A DNA stretch of 64,000 bases from assembly GCF_000340215.1 (NCBI RefSeq), contig NW_006921534.1, forward strand, positions 6,561,450 through 6,625,449, given 5' to 3'. Below the pieces are notes generated by a model. It did no database searches and was not told where the DNA came from. It saw only the letters and a program-made list of their open reading frames with translations. Positions 11,855-22,060 of the stretch are shown here, one piece after another (within the stretch, counting starts at the first letter, position 1; each line of letters starts with the position of its first letter). The DNA is from Pseudocercospora fijiensis CIRAD86. Its lineage: Eukaryota > Ascomycota > Dothideomycetes > Mycosphaerellales > Mycosphaerellaceae. A program made the position numbers and the translations under genes.

Positions 11855-14144
11855 TCTTATATAGTCGTATTTATTATCCTATAGTTTAACGGATTAGGGA
11901 AATACGAGGCGGTCTATATTGCTTAACTACTATATCTACTTAGAGACGGTAGTATACATATATCGAATGCATTACGTATAATATGCTTAGTATAGGCTTA
12001 TATATACTCGAGCCTATCGATATATTATAGTTGCCCCGCCTAGAATAGATCTATCGTTTCTAATATTTCCGAGATACCGCCCCGCGTAGCCTCGAGCTAT
12101 ACGGCTACTCCGATGTATATACTGTCTCGTATTCTCTAGCCTTCCTCCTATACTATACTTACTATTCGATTAGCGTTAGATATCCCGTCTAATAATAAAG
12201 GTATATACTCGTCGCGAATATAGTCGATTAAATCTTTACTTCTAAACTTAAGTTCTAGGACCTCCTTTACCTCCCCTAATACTTTATCGAGGTTAGCTAC
12301 ACTTTATACGTCTAGTAGCTTACGGTATGCCGCCTCTAGAACCGGAATTACCTTAACGGTAAGATCTACTAAATCCTATTATATAGGTAGCCCTACTACT
12401 CTACGTAGTAATCGGATACTATTTACTATTAATAAGTAGTCTAGGTACTATTTCGCCTAGTATAGGATCGCGTCGGGAAAGTACTCCTACTATATACTCT
12501 TAATTAATATTGTCGTCGTCGTATAGAGTATTAATAGCAAATCGTCTAGATATATATCTAGTAGTATTAACTTTATATACTACGCGGCTAGATAATACCT
12601 ATTTACGGTCGGGTAGTCTATTCGTATTACCGCTATCGTAACCGCTATCCTATCGATAACAAAGCCTACTAGACATATACGGTGCCTACTACTATCCGGT
12701 TTTACGAATGTATTATCTACGATTAACGTCCTATTACCCTCGGTATATAGCTCTAAAAGCTTAGGATAGGCGACGACTAGGTACTTAAACCTATCCTTTA
12801 CCGTCTCCGGCTATATATAAAAGCCCGCGTATCTTAGTATATTTAGTTCTATACCTGCGGTTAAATAGTCCGGCCGTTTGATTTTCTTTATCTCTAGTAG
12901 CTACGAGATATCCTCGATAACCTTATCTGCTTGTTTTTTATTTAACCCTGCGTACCGATATACTAACCTAGCTACTACTTTATATACTTCTATCGAACGA
13001 CCCCGAATATATATTATTATAAACTGTACTATCCTAATTCGCTAGTACGCCTTCCGTATACTATACTACTCTAGGTCTACTCGGTCGCTCTCGCCGTAGT
13101 TATAACGCGTATTAGATTAGTCTATTATCTACTTGCCTAGGATCTATTTATACCTCCCCTCGGCCCCTATTATCTCTATAATCCCTCGCTATAAATACGT
13201 ATCTTCTCTATCTCTACCGTCGCTATACTAGTACGTTATACGAGTTTGTTAACCTAATATATTAATATCGCATTTGCTTTTTATAATACTAAATCCTTTC
13301 CGCTTCGCCTATCTATATATAAACTATTCGGCCGCCTAGAATAACGGGAATTAATACCCGTAGATCCGATCTAGTAGCCTATATACCCCTATTAGACGCT
13401 CGTATCGCGCCCTAGTATTATCTATCCTACTATCCTTACCGCGAACTCGTACTAGAGCGCTAGGCAATCTTATAATTATTAGATATCGCTAGATAGCGGC
13501 GCTCCTCTTGCGATATATCTCCTCTAATAACTTCTCTCGCCCTCTTACGCCTCTGCCTAAGCGCTAACAATCCTATTCGCGAACGGCGTATTCGATATCG
13601 AGTAGTATAAAGTAGTCGTCGGTTATACTCTATAATAGGAACTACGATAGACTTATTATCGCTTCTAGCGTAACTGCCCGATTGTCGTATACAACTACTA
13701 CGTAGTATAGACGATCTATACTACTGTATCTAATACTTACTCGGCTAAGGGGAAACTCTATTCCCTCCTATAAACGGAATCGGCCTCGCTATTAAACTTA
13801 AAAACTAGTTATATCCTCTTCCCCTTCTATAGCGCGTAACTTATACCGTATCTATATATCTACGCTACTATCCGCCCTAATAGATATATCCTTACCTAAA
13901 CTACCTATTATAGGAGATTACTATATCCTATACGTATATCTATCTCGCGCGTCTAATACTCGGTCGAAGACTCGACTCTCTTTTCTATCTTTATCCTATC
14001 TCGCCCGTTTCTATATAGTATATCTCTTATAGCTTAACGTATATATTAACTAATAATACGGCCGGTGCTATTACGTACTATTACGCCGACTGCCCTATAC
14101 CTACTAACGCGCCCTATAATCTCGTAATTAATAATACTAACTAT

Positions 14145-14190
14145 TATTCTATCTAGTAAAACGGCTAGTATTGCCTTAGGTACCTACTAC
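14145..14190. repeat. Palindromic motif between M and P1
   Basis: A degenerate member, ATTCTATCTAGTAAAACGG, in the divergent intergenic space between the M start (14016) and the P1 promoter module (14241). Confidence 0.55.
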
Positions 14191-14240
14191 CGCGCCTACG
14201 TAGCTCGATATCGCCTTTACGTCTATTCTTTACTTAGGCT

Positions 14241-14400
14241 AAGTTTAACCGTATATTAGCGTGTTTCGGCAGACTTTACTTTATAGTATTAACTAAGGCG
14301 GCGAACGAAGCGTAGTCCCGACCTTACTATATAAATTAGCTACGTCGCCTAGGAGGACTCTTTTATATATATATTAGTAGAGTAAACCGCTAGTCTACCG
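14241..14400 (+). promoter_or_regulatory. Shared promoter module of P1 (copy 1)
   Basis: First of four related ~150 bp blocks upstream of P1-P4. Shared landmarks: AAGTTTAACC at the left, GTTTCGGCAGACTTTACT, a GGCGGCGAACGAAGCG block, CCCGACCTTACTATATAAAT with TATATAAA at 14328-14335, then AGCTACGTCGCC and AGTAAACCGCTAGTCTACCG. The order and spacing are kept in all modules, which supports one core promoter duplicated with the genes. The TATA-like box lies 240 bp before the P1 start. Confidence 0.75.
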
Positions 14401-14499
14401 GTCTTGCCCCGAGCGCTATTAACGTACTAATATAGGTCTCTTCTCGGCCGCTAACTCTTTCTACCCTATAATCTACTTCTACTACTAGCGACCTATACT

Positions 14500-14540
14500 T
14501 ATTTATCTATTTCTCTAGCCGGCAAACTAGTCTATAGCCC
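14500..14540. repeat. Palindromic motif in P1 leader
   Basis: TTTCTCTAGCCGGCAAACTAG-type sequence followed by TCTATAG, between the P1 promoter module and its start. P1, P2, P3 and P4 all have such a motif in this position, so a 5' UTR intron is possible but not testable by phase. Confidence 0.65.
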
Positions 14541-14567
14541 TATACGTATATCCTACGCTATCGTACT

Positions 14568-15065
14568 ATACTACGCTACGACTACCTACTAAGCTCCCTA
14601 CTACGTCCGATTATCGCTATAGTAGACTATACCGATAGTACCGCCGTCGCGCCCTTCGAGGCCGAACTCTATCGTCTCTATATTAATAAAAACCGCTAGC
14701 TATTTTTCTACGCCTACTTAATTAATAAAGAGATCGAATACTACTATAGTCGAATATTAAGCTTCTTTTAGCTCGACCTCGACGGCTATTCCGAAAAGCT
14801 CCGCTAACTCCGACTATATAAGCTCGCGATCTTCCTAGCTAGTATTAGCTATACTAGATTTTAAAGGGACTATACTCGGTATATTTAGAGACATTAGCCT
14901 CGTATACTAGCGATAGAGCTATAGAAGTTAAGATCGGAATCGTCTCTATATAGCTCTACTACGATAATTAGTATTTATTCGGTTACTCTATATAGAACTA
15001 GGCGTAGGGAAGCCTATATACGCCCCTAGGTTACCTATTATACTATACTCTCGACGGTAGATTAA
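14568..15065 (+). pseudogene. P1, small unknown protein (copy 1)
   Basis: A frame of 166 codons from ATA 14568 (taken as mutated ATG) to TAA 15063-15065. It includes IVDYTDSTAVAPFEAELYR, FFYAYLINKEIEYYYSRIL and a basic C-terminal half (RTRRREAYIRP). Copy 2 lacks three codons in the C-terminal part (489 bp), an in-frame indel that fits coding sequence. The family is not recognised. It is transcribed away from M and shares its promoter type with P2, P3 and P4. Confidence 0.5.
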
Positions 15066-15224
15066 TACGGACGTACGTAGTATTATAGACTATGCCGTAG
15101 CTTATACTACTATAGTTTTATACTATCTAGCTCTCTATTACTCTTATCCTTATATAATAATTTAATTTATATATCTACTATCTTATTCTTTCCTATACTA
15201 TACGTGCCGATATCTTCCGCAATC

Positions 15225-15260
15225 GTCGACTATTTTGCTAGCTAGTAAAGTCTATCGTCC
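15225..15260. repeat. Palindromic motif between P1 and P2
   Basis: GACTATTTTGCTAGCTAGTA-type palindrome followed by AAAGTCTATCG, between P1 and the P2 promoter module. No gene was seen in 15066-15404 apart from this motif. Confidence 0.7.
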
Positions 15261-15404
15261 CTATAGCCGCTATAGTTACCTTATATCCTATCTAGCTATA
15301 CGTATCTACTATTACCTCCGCTAGTAGAATAGTCGACTATGCCTTAGGTATCTATTAGCTTAGTACGCTAGTCGTTACCCGACTTTATACCCTTTACTTA
15401 GATT

Positions 15405-15560
15405 AAGTTTAATACTATACTAGCGTATTTCGGTAGACTTTACCTCTTAGCTTCGACTAAAGCGGCGAACGAAGCGTAATCCCGACTTCGTTATATAAAT
15501 TCGCTATATCGCTTAGAACGACCTTTTTGTACGCGCCTTAGTAAAGTAAACCGCTAGTCT
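15405..15560 (+). promoter_or_regulatory. Shared promoter module of P2 (copy 1)
   Basis: AAGTTTAATACTATACTAGC, CGGTAGACTTTACC, GGCGGCGAACGAAGCG and TATATAAA (15492-15499), then GTAAAGTAAACCGCTAGTC, align with the P1 module. The TATA-like box is ~275 bp before the P2 start; a palindromic motif lies at 15670-15710 in the leader. Confidence 0.75.
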
Positions 15561-15669
15561 ACTAGTCTTAGCCTAAGCGCCTATACTACGCTAATTTATA
15601 TCTCCTTCTACTCCTCGACTTCTTTTCTACCTTACTACCTACTTCTACTACCGCCTACTCTACTCGCCT

Positions 15670-15710
15670 AGTAACTTTTCTGCCTAGCAAATTAGTCTAT
15701 AGTTATACTA
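15670..15710. repeat. Palindromic motif in P2 leader
   Basis: AACTTTTCTGCCTAGCAAATT followed by AGTCTATAG, located between the P2 promoter module and its start, at the same relative place as in P1, P3 and P4. Confidence 0.65.
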
Positions 15711-15767
15711 CTACTATATCCGTATATATACTATAAACTATATACGTCGTCGCCTCTAATTACTACT

Positions 15768-17302
15768 ATAGTAAAAGTCGCCGACGATAATACTATAGAT
15801 AGTACGCTAGGCCGATCCTACGTAGATTAATAAGCTATAGCTATTTTCTATAATCGCTACTATAAACACTTTAATATTATACGTAATTACTTTATCGACC
15901 TAGTCTAGTTCGTATCCTAGGTAAGCGCTTGCCTCTATTATACCGCTATACGCCGTAAGCTCGTTAGGACCGTATATAATATATTTCGTAGTATTTATTT
16001 CTTGTCCTACCCCTACGTACGTCCTCTTTTCGATAGTGCCCTACTATAAGTTAGCTACGCTATAGACTACTTTACCGGCCGGTAAATAGTTAGCGATATC
16101 TATTACTTTTACTAGCTAGTAAAGCGGTCTATAGTCGACGAAACTATATACTATCCGACTAACTAGCGTATAGTACTCGATTATTAGCGAATACGTAGGA
16201 CTCTATCTAGTAGTATCCTAAAGTTACTATATCTATTCCTATACTAGAGTATCGCGTCTACTAGCTTATATAACTAGTCGCCCTATCCTATCGGTTTATA
16301 GTAGTCTTATCGCTTATCTATATATATATTATTCTATAGTTTTCTAAAGTTAGGTTTACTATCGACGTAGACCTATTCGCCTATAACGCGCTCTATCTAC
16401 TACTAGGTATATATCGGATCCCGTACGCTACCCTAGACTATATATCTATATATTAGAGTACCGTCGCCTATATATCCTTTAAAGACGATCCGGATATAAA
16501 GGCGATTATCTATTACTCTTATAGCCGCGCTCGCCTAGCTATATTTTATATTGCTACTATAACCGATATCTCCGCTATTATCTAGAAACGCTTATAGAAC
16601 TAGCCGTTAGCGCCTAGGACTTAGCGTCTAGTATACTATCTATATCGTATCGATCCTGCCTACTATTATCTCGAGCTAGACTTGCCCTACCTACTCTCTA
16701 CTCGTCTATCTATAGCTCTTATACTAGAGCGTATCTTTAGTAACGACGAGATTAAGCGTATTCGCGGTCGTACCTTTAAACCGCAATCTACCGAGATATA
16801 GTCTATCTAGGCCTAAATAAAGCACTAATTAATATCCTAGAGGGCTCTACTCGCGCGTTCTAGGCTTTAATATAGTCTCCGCGAGATCGACGTATAAGTT
16901 CCTTATTAGCGTATCTCTATTCCTCTTAGTAGATAGACGATACGCTTAGATATTATTAGTCCTATAGTATACTATATCGTATATTACGCGAATAACTATA
17001 TTTAACTATACTATCTACGAATTCCTATATACCCTATTCTCTACCTTCGTTCGACTAACCCGCCTTAATGCTCGTCTTACGCTACGTAATACGCTAGCCT
17101 ACGGTACTTAGCTACCGATAGTATTACCTACTAGGAAATTATCGCGTCCTCGTAACGCCTCGCCCTCTATTACCCGCTATTTTTTACTAATACTAACCGT
17201 AATCCTATATAGCAAAATAGACGCGCTTATATTCTATATCTATTAGCCTAGTATACCTTATACTACTTTACTTTACCTTACCTCCTACCCTACTTATATT
17301 AA
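15768..17302 (+). pseudogene. P2, unknown 468-residue protein (copy 1)
   Basis: Exons 15768-16045 and 16174-17302 join to 469 codons including the stop (278+1129 = 1407 bases). The start is ATA 15768 (ATG lost), giving MVKVADDNTIDSTLGRS by inference. Later segments read TIDVDLFAYNALYLLLGIYR, FKDDPDIKAIIYYS, LALILERIF-like SIALILERIFSNDEIKRIRG and RLDIISPIVYYIVYYANNY. No catalytic motif is recognised. The stop overlaps the first base of the P3 promoter module, so P2 and P3 are tightly packed. The only intron carries two palindromes and has a mutated donor. Confidence 0.65.
16046..16173 (+). other. Intron of P2, palindrome pair, mutated donor (128 bp)
   Basis: The donor now reads ATAAGT at 16046, best explained as GTAAGT after a TG to TA change; phase 2 on both sides supports this position. 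Branch-like CTAAC at ~16159 and acceptor TAG 16171-16173. Inside are TTTACCGGCCGGTAAA (~16071) and TTTTACTAGCTAGTAAAGC (~16107). Confidence 0.75.
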
Positions 17303-17440
17303 GTTTAATCGTATACTATCCCGTTTTCGGTAGACTTTACTTCTCGGCCTTAACTAAGGTAGCGAACGAAATACAATCCCGGCCTATTTATATAAATTAG
17401 CTGCGTCGCTCGGGATAACTCTTTTACGTAGCCTTTAGTT
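17301..17440 (+). promoter_or_regulatory. Shared promoter module of P3 (copy 1)
   Basis: AAGTTTAATCGTATACTATC, CGGTAGACTTTAC, GGTAGCGAACGAAA and TATATAAA (17389-17396) align with the other modules. In copy 2 the box reads TATACAAA, so the stronger-looking TATATAAA here arose by a CA to TA change. Followed by CTA-triplet runs (17556-17596) and a palindrome (17610-17632) before the P3 start. Confidence 0.7.
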
Positions 17441-17549
17441 AGGTCGACCGCGTTACTATTTAATACGTACGCGCCTACGGCCTATATATTAGTCCGAGCG
17501 CCTATATACTACTTATTTATATTTCTCTTCCTCCGTATTTTCCCTACTT

Positions 17550-17600
17550 TTCTATCTACTACTACTACTACTACTTTAACTACTACTACTACTACTTCTA
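17550..17600. repeat. CTA-triplet microsatellite in P3 leader
   Basis: Two runs of CTA triplets separated by TTTAA. The runs probably descend from CCA triplets changed by RIP, or from a CT-rich leader of the kind common in fungal promoters. Also present in copy 2 (38926-38965). Confidence 0.7.
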
Positions 17601-17689
17601 CCGTCCGTCGTTATTTTCTAGCTAGCAAAGTAGTTTATAATCGAATTAGTACTACCTAGGCGATACCTAAGGACGTTTCTAAGTTAAAT

Positions 17690-18413
17690 ATAGCGGACGA
17701 CCCTAAAGTGCTAGCTCTAGGCCCTCTACGTCTATCTAGGCGTCTACCCTCTCTAGTTATTAGTTCTCTTATACCTAGCGATATATATAAATTCGCGCGT
17801 AACGAAAAGGCCTTTCTCGGCGAGGCTAGGTCGACCTGAGTAGACAATACTTATAACTACTAGCGAACTATACGCGTAATAGACGACCTAACGAATGTCC
17901 TTTATAAGCAGTATAAGACGTACGACGTATATAAGATTAACGATTAGGATCCGGTACTATAGCGAGCCTTCCTACGAGATATTAGTAACGGTATCGATAT
18001 AACTTTTTCGACTTCGGATACTATTAATCCCGCTAATATAAAATATCTCCCGAGTAAGCGTAAGAGCACTATCTAGGCTAATACTAACTAGCTATAGCTT
18101 ACGCCCTAGCCCGATACCCTATTCCCTATTACCGACGCCTAGCGTATATTATATACTAGTATACTCGATACCCTATAGTACTATCGCTCTAGGTATACGG
18201 CTACGCCTCTACTATTTAACGAAGCCTATATAGTAATAAATATCGACGTTACCGTACTTCTAGACGGCGAGATCGATAAAGTTAGTAAATACCTATACTA
18301 TATTACGTTTCGCGGACTCTGTTTTACGATATAGTAACTATAGGCTATTATATAGATCGTCGAAATGTAGAAATTACCTATATAGGGCGCTATTCTCGCC
18401 GACAATACCGGTA
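17690..18413 (+). pseudogene. P3, SNF2-family helicase, 5' fragment (copy 1)
   Basis: The N-terminal ~240 codons of P3, starting at ATA 17690 (MADDPKVLALG by inference) and ending in GAILADNTG, where homology with copy 2 stops inside the ATP-binding motif. One in-frame TGA at 17838 reads TAA in copy 2. The rest of the gene is missing here: the sequence after 18413 is unrelated. The fuller copy is described at 39057-43412. Confidence 0.8.
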
Positions 18414-19071
18414 AAGGACGGAAACTAATACTACTACTACTACTAGCAGTAATAGTATAGGCTACCGAGGGTAATATAACCTATAGCAATATAGGCAGCT
18501 ATATTTAGTATAATAGGATAATAAGACGGTTGCTTAGGCTAATAACTAGAGCCCTATAATATAGGCATTATAGAAGTATAATATAAACAATATACTATAC
18601 GAGGTTAGTACTCTATCTATAATATAGAAGGAGGCCTCTTATATAGGCTTAAAACTTAGCCTAGGTATATAGGGCCGGTTACTAGCTAATATCCCTTCCT
18701 TTCTTCGTATCTAACTAGATACGCTTTATATTGCGCGCTTAAAACAAACAGTTATATAGGGTACCTTAGGTATCTTAGCTAAGGCTATTTTTTAGAAACT
18801 CCGTAATAATACCCCTAGGGTAGTATTATTCCTAGATTCTATTAATATACAAAAACAACTTCCTAAGTATCTAATCTACTACGCTAACTTACTACTGCTT
18901 TAATATACCGTAATCCTTACTAGCAATAACCTTATTAGCTAGTCGACTCTCCTAAACTCCTCCGTAGGTATTAAAGCTATTAGTACTAAAGTACTCTACC
19001 TCGAAGTAAGCTTAATTAACGAGAAGGTTAGTAGCCTTGTCCTATATAGCCTTCTCCTACTTATATAGATA

Positions 19072-19325
19072 CTTAGTTACTTCCCTAAGCCCTAGCTAGC
19101 TACCCGAGCCCTAGTAATATAGTAGATTATAGAATCCGCTGTTCCTAACAAAATCGCGTAGGGAAGCGATTTCCGGATCCCCGCAACTACTACCGACCCT
19201 TAGTTACTTCCCCGAGCCCTAGCTAGCTGCCCGAGCCCTAGTAATACAGTAGATTATAGAATCCGCTATTCCTAATAAAATCGCGTAGGGAAGCGATTTC
19301 CGGATCCCCGTAACTACTACCGACC
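19072..19325. repeat. Tandem duplicate of the MULE left terminus (2 x 127 bp)
   Basis: Units start with CTTAGTTACTTCCC at 19072 and 19199, period 127 bp. Both contain CGCGTAGGGAAGCGATTTCC and end with CTACTACCGACC. The right end has only one unit. This might be a nested solo end, or replication slippage at a transposon tip. Confidence 0.9.
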
Positions 19326-20829
19326 GGGCAACTACTTCTATACTGCTACTAGCTATAAAGCCAAAGTTTATTAGCAAATTAGTAGTATAGCAAAATTCAA
19401 GGTGTTGTTAGTTGCTATCTACTTAGATCTAAGCGGGTTACGACCTGCAGCCTTGTAACTACGTAATACTATATATACTAGCTTATACTAATCCCTTATT
19501 TGCTAACTAGCCTACTGCTGTATATAATACTGCTACTAAGTGAACTAATAGTGCTATTGTTGCAGTACCTAGTAGTAAAGTGGCCGTCCTATTAGCTATA
19601 TAAGCGACTATTGTTGTTGCTAGTACTAGTAGTATTACTAAGCAGCCTATCGTTGTTGCTATTCAACTAACGCCGCCTATTACTATTTAAACAACGCCGC
19701 CTGTTGCTAAGTACGCTATTCTTTACGCGCTCGAAGGTTATTAAGTTCTTGCCGTAGAAGGTCTAGCTTAGAAGGAGGTTATAGTTTAACCGGAAGTGCT
19801 TCTTAACGTAGATTATAGCACTCGAAGCCTTAAGGATAGTAGGTAGGTCTATATAGACGGTTAGCCTTCTAGTAAGGGCACTGCTACGTACGGCACTAGC
19901 TCTTTACGCACTTGCAGTAGTCTATAATAGTCGTTCTTAGCTAAGTAAGCGATATACTAGGCTCGAGAGTGAAGTTAGTTATTGTCGCTGTATTTAGCTT
20001 CCGCTTCTTCGTAGTAATAGTATTTAAGTCGTCTAATTCTCGAGCAGTAAGTGTACGCTTTATTATATAGACAGTCGCTCTACTAGTAAGAGGTTTACGG
20101 TTACTAAAGATAACCTTCGGCTCGCGTAGACGAGGCTCTTACTTCTTTGTAAAGTCGACAAGCTAGTAGTCGTAGAAGTGGCGTAGCAATAGTACTACTC
20201 GCGAGCTACCTGTCTTAATTAGCTTTATAATCTCGTGTTTATACGGATAACCGAAGGTTTTAGTAAGGTAATCGTTATAGCGGCACTACGGACAGCTATA
20301 CGAGAAGGCGGAGTGCTTAATCTTATTGCTATTATCGTTAGTCGTAGTCCTTAGAAGAGTGATAGCGTATTTGTATAGCTTAGCTACTTCGAGAAGGCAA
20401 TAGTCGCTAATAACTCGAGAGACACTAGTATAGAAGGCTCTAGTTAGCAACTTGTTGTACCTCTTTAGATTGTCTACTATCGCGGTACGGCGGCAGTCGT
20501 AGCCTTCTTACTACTAATTAAGAAGCGACTCGAAGAGCGTAAAGATGTCGTGTCTGCTACTATAGTTAAGCTAGAGCTTAATATATCTATAGCAAGACTC
20601 GACTCGAGAGGTTGTCTTATAACTAAAATATAGGACTTAGTTAGTCTAGCAGTTAACAATCCGAGTCTTATAGAACTACTAGTTCTTATAAAGATAGGCC
20701 TTAAATATAGGATATACGTTGTCTAGCTTAATAACGTTATTATTAAACTCTTCCTCGGTCTTACTATATATAGTATAAGTAAACAGCTTTATAAACTAAG
20801 TTGTAGATAGACTGTTAGTCTAATAACCG

Positions 20830-22060
20830 TCAGATTTAATCTATGCAAAGTCGCCTCGCTCCTTCCTTACTCGAGTAAGTATGTCTTAGTTTAGGTACTA
20901 CTCGTAGACGATATTCGAGGCCTCCGGAAACACCTCGTCGACCGCTAGTATTAAGGCTTCTTTACGATTAGTCGCTATAACGAGAGGTATAGCATAGCCG
21001 CCCTATTTAAGGCCCTTCCGTATAGATAGTAATAACTCGACGAAGTTAGCTTTATTAGGCTTCGGACGAATTAGACTAATACCGAGCTTAATCGTATCGT
21101 TTATCGGTCTAGCGGCGACTATGTCTAGTAACTCGAGGTTGTATAGATTAGTCGAATAAGTAGTGTCGAGAATTAGCTAATAAGGCGTCGCTTTAAAGGC
21201 CTCGAGCGAGGTTAGATAAAGAGCTACTATTGCCTTAATTAAACCCTCCTCGTCTATCTTAATATTATAGAAGATAGAGTGCTAATCGAGTAGGTTAACT
21301 ATCCGCTAAGCTTAGTTATTAGCACGCCGCTTATAAAGAGTCCTATTCTAGGAGATGTTGTATATATCGTAAGGTTTAAGTATTACTCCGCGCCCTCGAA
21401 AATAGGCTATTATCTTCGACGTTAGTATACGAGCCTATTATAAGCGCTCTAATTGCTCGAGGAAGTCGGCCGTTCTTAAGCGCTACCGGATAGTAGCAAG
21501 TACGACAACGTCGTCCTTCTTATAGTTATACTAATAGTATTCTTCCTTACTAGAATAGCGGATTTGCTACTTACTATTTAGCTTAAGAGGGCGGACAGCA
21601 ATAGCGTAGAAATAGAACTTATAGTCTATTTTCTTCGTTTTCTTCCGCGCCTTATTTATAGTATTCTAGGTACGCTTGTCTAGTTAACTATAGCAGCTAT
21701 ATATATACAAATAGCGGTATTTAACGCTATTCTTGTTCTTCTTCGGCTTCTACTCCTTAAACTCGTACCCCTCTAATATACTAAATTCCTAGATATAGCG
21801 CTCGAGGGCTCGTTTAGACGGAAACGTCGACTCTCGCGGTATTAGACCTCGCGGTAGCGCTTCTTCTAGTAGTTTCGTAGCAAACGCGTACTTCTAAGGG
21901 CGCGGCGATACTAATCGATATTTAGGTAGAGATATACGCTCTCGAGGTAGGTTAAGTAAGCGACTGCGCCCTTAAATACGCGTTTCCGAGACTAATTCGA
22001 CTTCTTCCTACGACTTAATATCTACTACTACCCCTTCTACCTCCGCCGCGCCGCCGATAT
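20830..22060 (-). pseudogene. MULE transposase, RIP-inactivated (copy 2)
   Basis: The minus strand matches the transposase of the first MULE along its length, including the D-x-TY-x-TN block (around 21150-21180) and the TDRE-like block (around 20960). Frame is broken by many TAA/TAG codons. Its product would cut the inverted ends of this and related elements; the present copy cannot make it. Confidence 0.7.

Larger units (their letters stand above)
8936..14016 (-). pseudogene. Gene M, unknown 1,627-residue protein (copy 1)
   Basis: Reading the minus strand, exons 14016-11855, 11745-11003 and 10914-8936 join in one frame of 1,628 codons (2162+743+1979 = 4884 bases), with stop at 8938-8936; both introns keep phase. 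The start is ATA 14016-14014, taken as a mutated ATG. Segments: basic N-terminus KRARQDKDRK; a middle with NRTLIVDNTFVKPDSSRH; Gln-rich STPKQQQGLEG; a coiled-coil-like stretch EQLSIEVLEEQIVEIVVEIT followed by Arg-rich RRRRKAIRRRLEQ. Residues Gly/Asn repeat as KGIIEVNERVIGRL, SKGIIEVNRGGIGRL. I do not recognise the family. It is divergent to the RecQ-like gene tail-to-tail (8747 and 8936) and head-to-head with P1. Confidence 0.75.
2137..18413. repeat. Long duplicated unit, copy 1 (16.3 kb, 3'-truncated)
   Basis: This block matches 23515-39780 almost base for base. Homology starts at ACTAGATCCTAGAGC (2137 and 23515) and stops right after CGGTA at 18413/39780, inside the ATP-binding motif of the SNF2 gene P3. 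Differences are mostly C/T or G/A transitions with a few small indels (offset falls from 21378 to 21367), as expected for two copies mutated separately by RIP. Gene order inside: ORF A (+), RecQ-like helicase (+), M (-), P1 (+), P2 (+), 5' part of P3 (+). No terminal inverted repeat or target duplication was found at its edges. Confidence 0.95.

Noticed and set aside
17656..17847. 63-codon minus-strand frame
   Set aside because: Antisense to the first exon of P3; absent in copy 2.
20477..20659. 60-codon minus-strand frame inside the MULE
   Set aside because: No similarity to the transposase reading and no counterpart in the other MULE; chance opening.
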